64,000 bases of DNA from Rossellomorea vietnamensis (GTDB lineage: Bacteria; Bacillota; Bacilli; Bacillales; Bacillaceae_B), in the NCBI RefSeq assembly GCF_008180615.1, contig NZ_VTEH01000001.1, positions 524,680 through 588,679 on the forward strand. Reading direction: 5' to 3'. Position numbers and translations under genes: made by a program. The notes under the pieces were generated by a model that searched no databases, had not been told where the DNA came from, and saw only the letters and a list, made by a program, of their open reading frames with translations. This document shows, piece by piece, positions 63,812 through 64,000 of this stretch. How positions within the stretch are numbered: position 1 is the stretch's first letter; each line of letters begins with the position of its first letter.

Positions 63812-63838
63812 AGATCTCTGCCAATACTGGCAGAGATC
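63812..63838. terminator. Terminator of the KGG-repeat gene
   Basis: Perfect stem GATCTCTGCCA / TGGCAGAGATC with a 4-5 nt loop. On the minus strand it is followed by TTCTTATT, so the T tract is modest. It lies about 50 bp beyond the stop at 63886. Confidence 0.7.
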
Positions 63839-63885
63839 ACTTCAGTTTGGAATATTTTTATTTCATTCACTAGTTGAACGATCCA

Positions 63886-64000
63886 TCAGGACCCGCTGTT
63901 GCGGTTTCCGCCTTTTCTGCCGATTTCCTGATAGAATTCTTTGTCGTGGCTTCGGCTGGTCGCTTCGCCGCCTTTTTCACCGATGTCCTGATAGAATTCT
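63886..64000 (-). CDS. KGG-repeat stress protein, C-terminal part (cut by window edge)
   Basis: The last 38 codons of a gene that continues to the right. Two units of a 20-residue repeat are visible: EFYQDIGEKGGEATSRSHDK and then EFYQEIGRKGGNRNSGS before the TGA. This is the stress-induced KGG motif of GsiB/YciG-type hydrophilic proteins, which protect cells during desiccation and general stress in bacilli. The repeat is also clear at DNA level (GAATTCTATCAGGA twice, 60 bp apart). A sigma-B promoter would lie outside the window. Confidence 0.8.
   Translation of the reverse strand, partial: EFYQDIGEKGGEATSRSHDKEFYQEIGRKGGNRNSGS

Overview
The window is chromosomal DNA of a spore-forming member of the Bacillaceae. 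Evidence: AT-rich intergenic DNA, AGGAGG-type ribosome binding sites, frequent GTG and TTG starts, an alpha/beta SASP, Spo0E, KinE, SigI/RsgI, ClpE behind CtsR boxes, and HPr with both His15 and Ser46. Many genes follow the order of the B. subtilis ykr-ykv-pts-yku region as I remember it, read in reverse: sigI-rsgI, sspD-like, ykrP, kinE-ogt, spo0E, mhqR, clpE, ykvI, ykvS, ptsHI, ykwC, patA, cheV, ykyB, fadH. Several blocks are inserted into that order: ppx-ppk, corA, a fetAB-type ABC system, a MoxR/DUF58 operon and a phnDCE operon. The genus cannot be fixed from sequence alone.

Layout. 1-660: the right part of a 52-bp tandem repeat array cut by the window edge. 0.8-18.2 kb: fadH, a small gene, ppx-ppk, ykyB, cheV, corA, patA, ykwC, ptsHI and a FetAB-like exporter. 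18.4-25.6 kb: MoxR/DUF58/DUF4129-like operon, a PilZ protein, an SDR, several very small genes, ykvS and ykvI. 25.7-28.8 kb: clpE with a CtsR-covered promoter, then mhqR. 28.8-34.1 kb: phnD-phnC-phnE-phnE and a cytosolic metallophosphatase/nucleotidase. 34.5-45.6 kb: spo0E, an ArsR-DUF2087 regulator, ogt-kinE, an acyltransferase, a B12-type radical SAM protein, small spore-type proteins and sigI-rsgI. 45.7-53.8 kb: a secreted DUF5667-like protein, a membrane protein, an extended SDR, a SwrC-type RND pump and an EAL protein. 53.9-54.8 kb: a second 52-bp tandem array next to a NERD-domain gene. 56-64 kb: prfC, a YueH-like protein, a NupC-type nucleoside transporter, an ArAE-type membrane protein, a stand-alone MurE paralogue, a P1-family peptidase and the end of a KGG-repeat stress protein.

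The genes fall into a few themes: phosphate and phosphonate handling (ppx-ppk, phnDCE, nucleotidase), PTS sugar control, chemotaxis coupling (cheV), sporulation phosphorelay input (kinE, spo0E), stress response (clpE, sigI-rsgI, mhqR, KGG protein) and envelope functions (patA, murE paralogue, swrC-like pump).

The least expected content is non-coding. There are two arrays with the same 52-bp period and a shared core motif, about eleven copies of an imperfect-palindrome MITE-like element, three intergenic loci that each carry four short hairpins whose stems differ by compensatory changes, and a roughly 115-bp structured repeat present three times. No tRNA, rRNA, CRISPR array, intact transposase or phage gene was seen.
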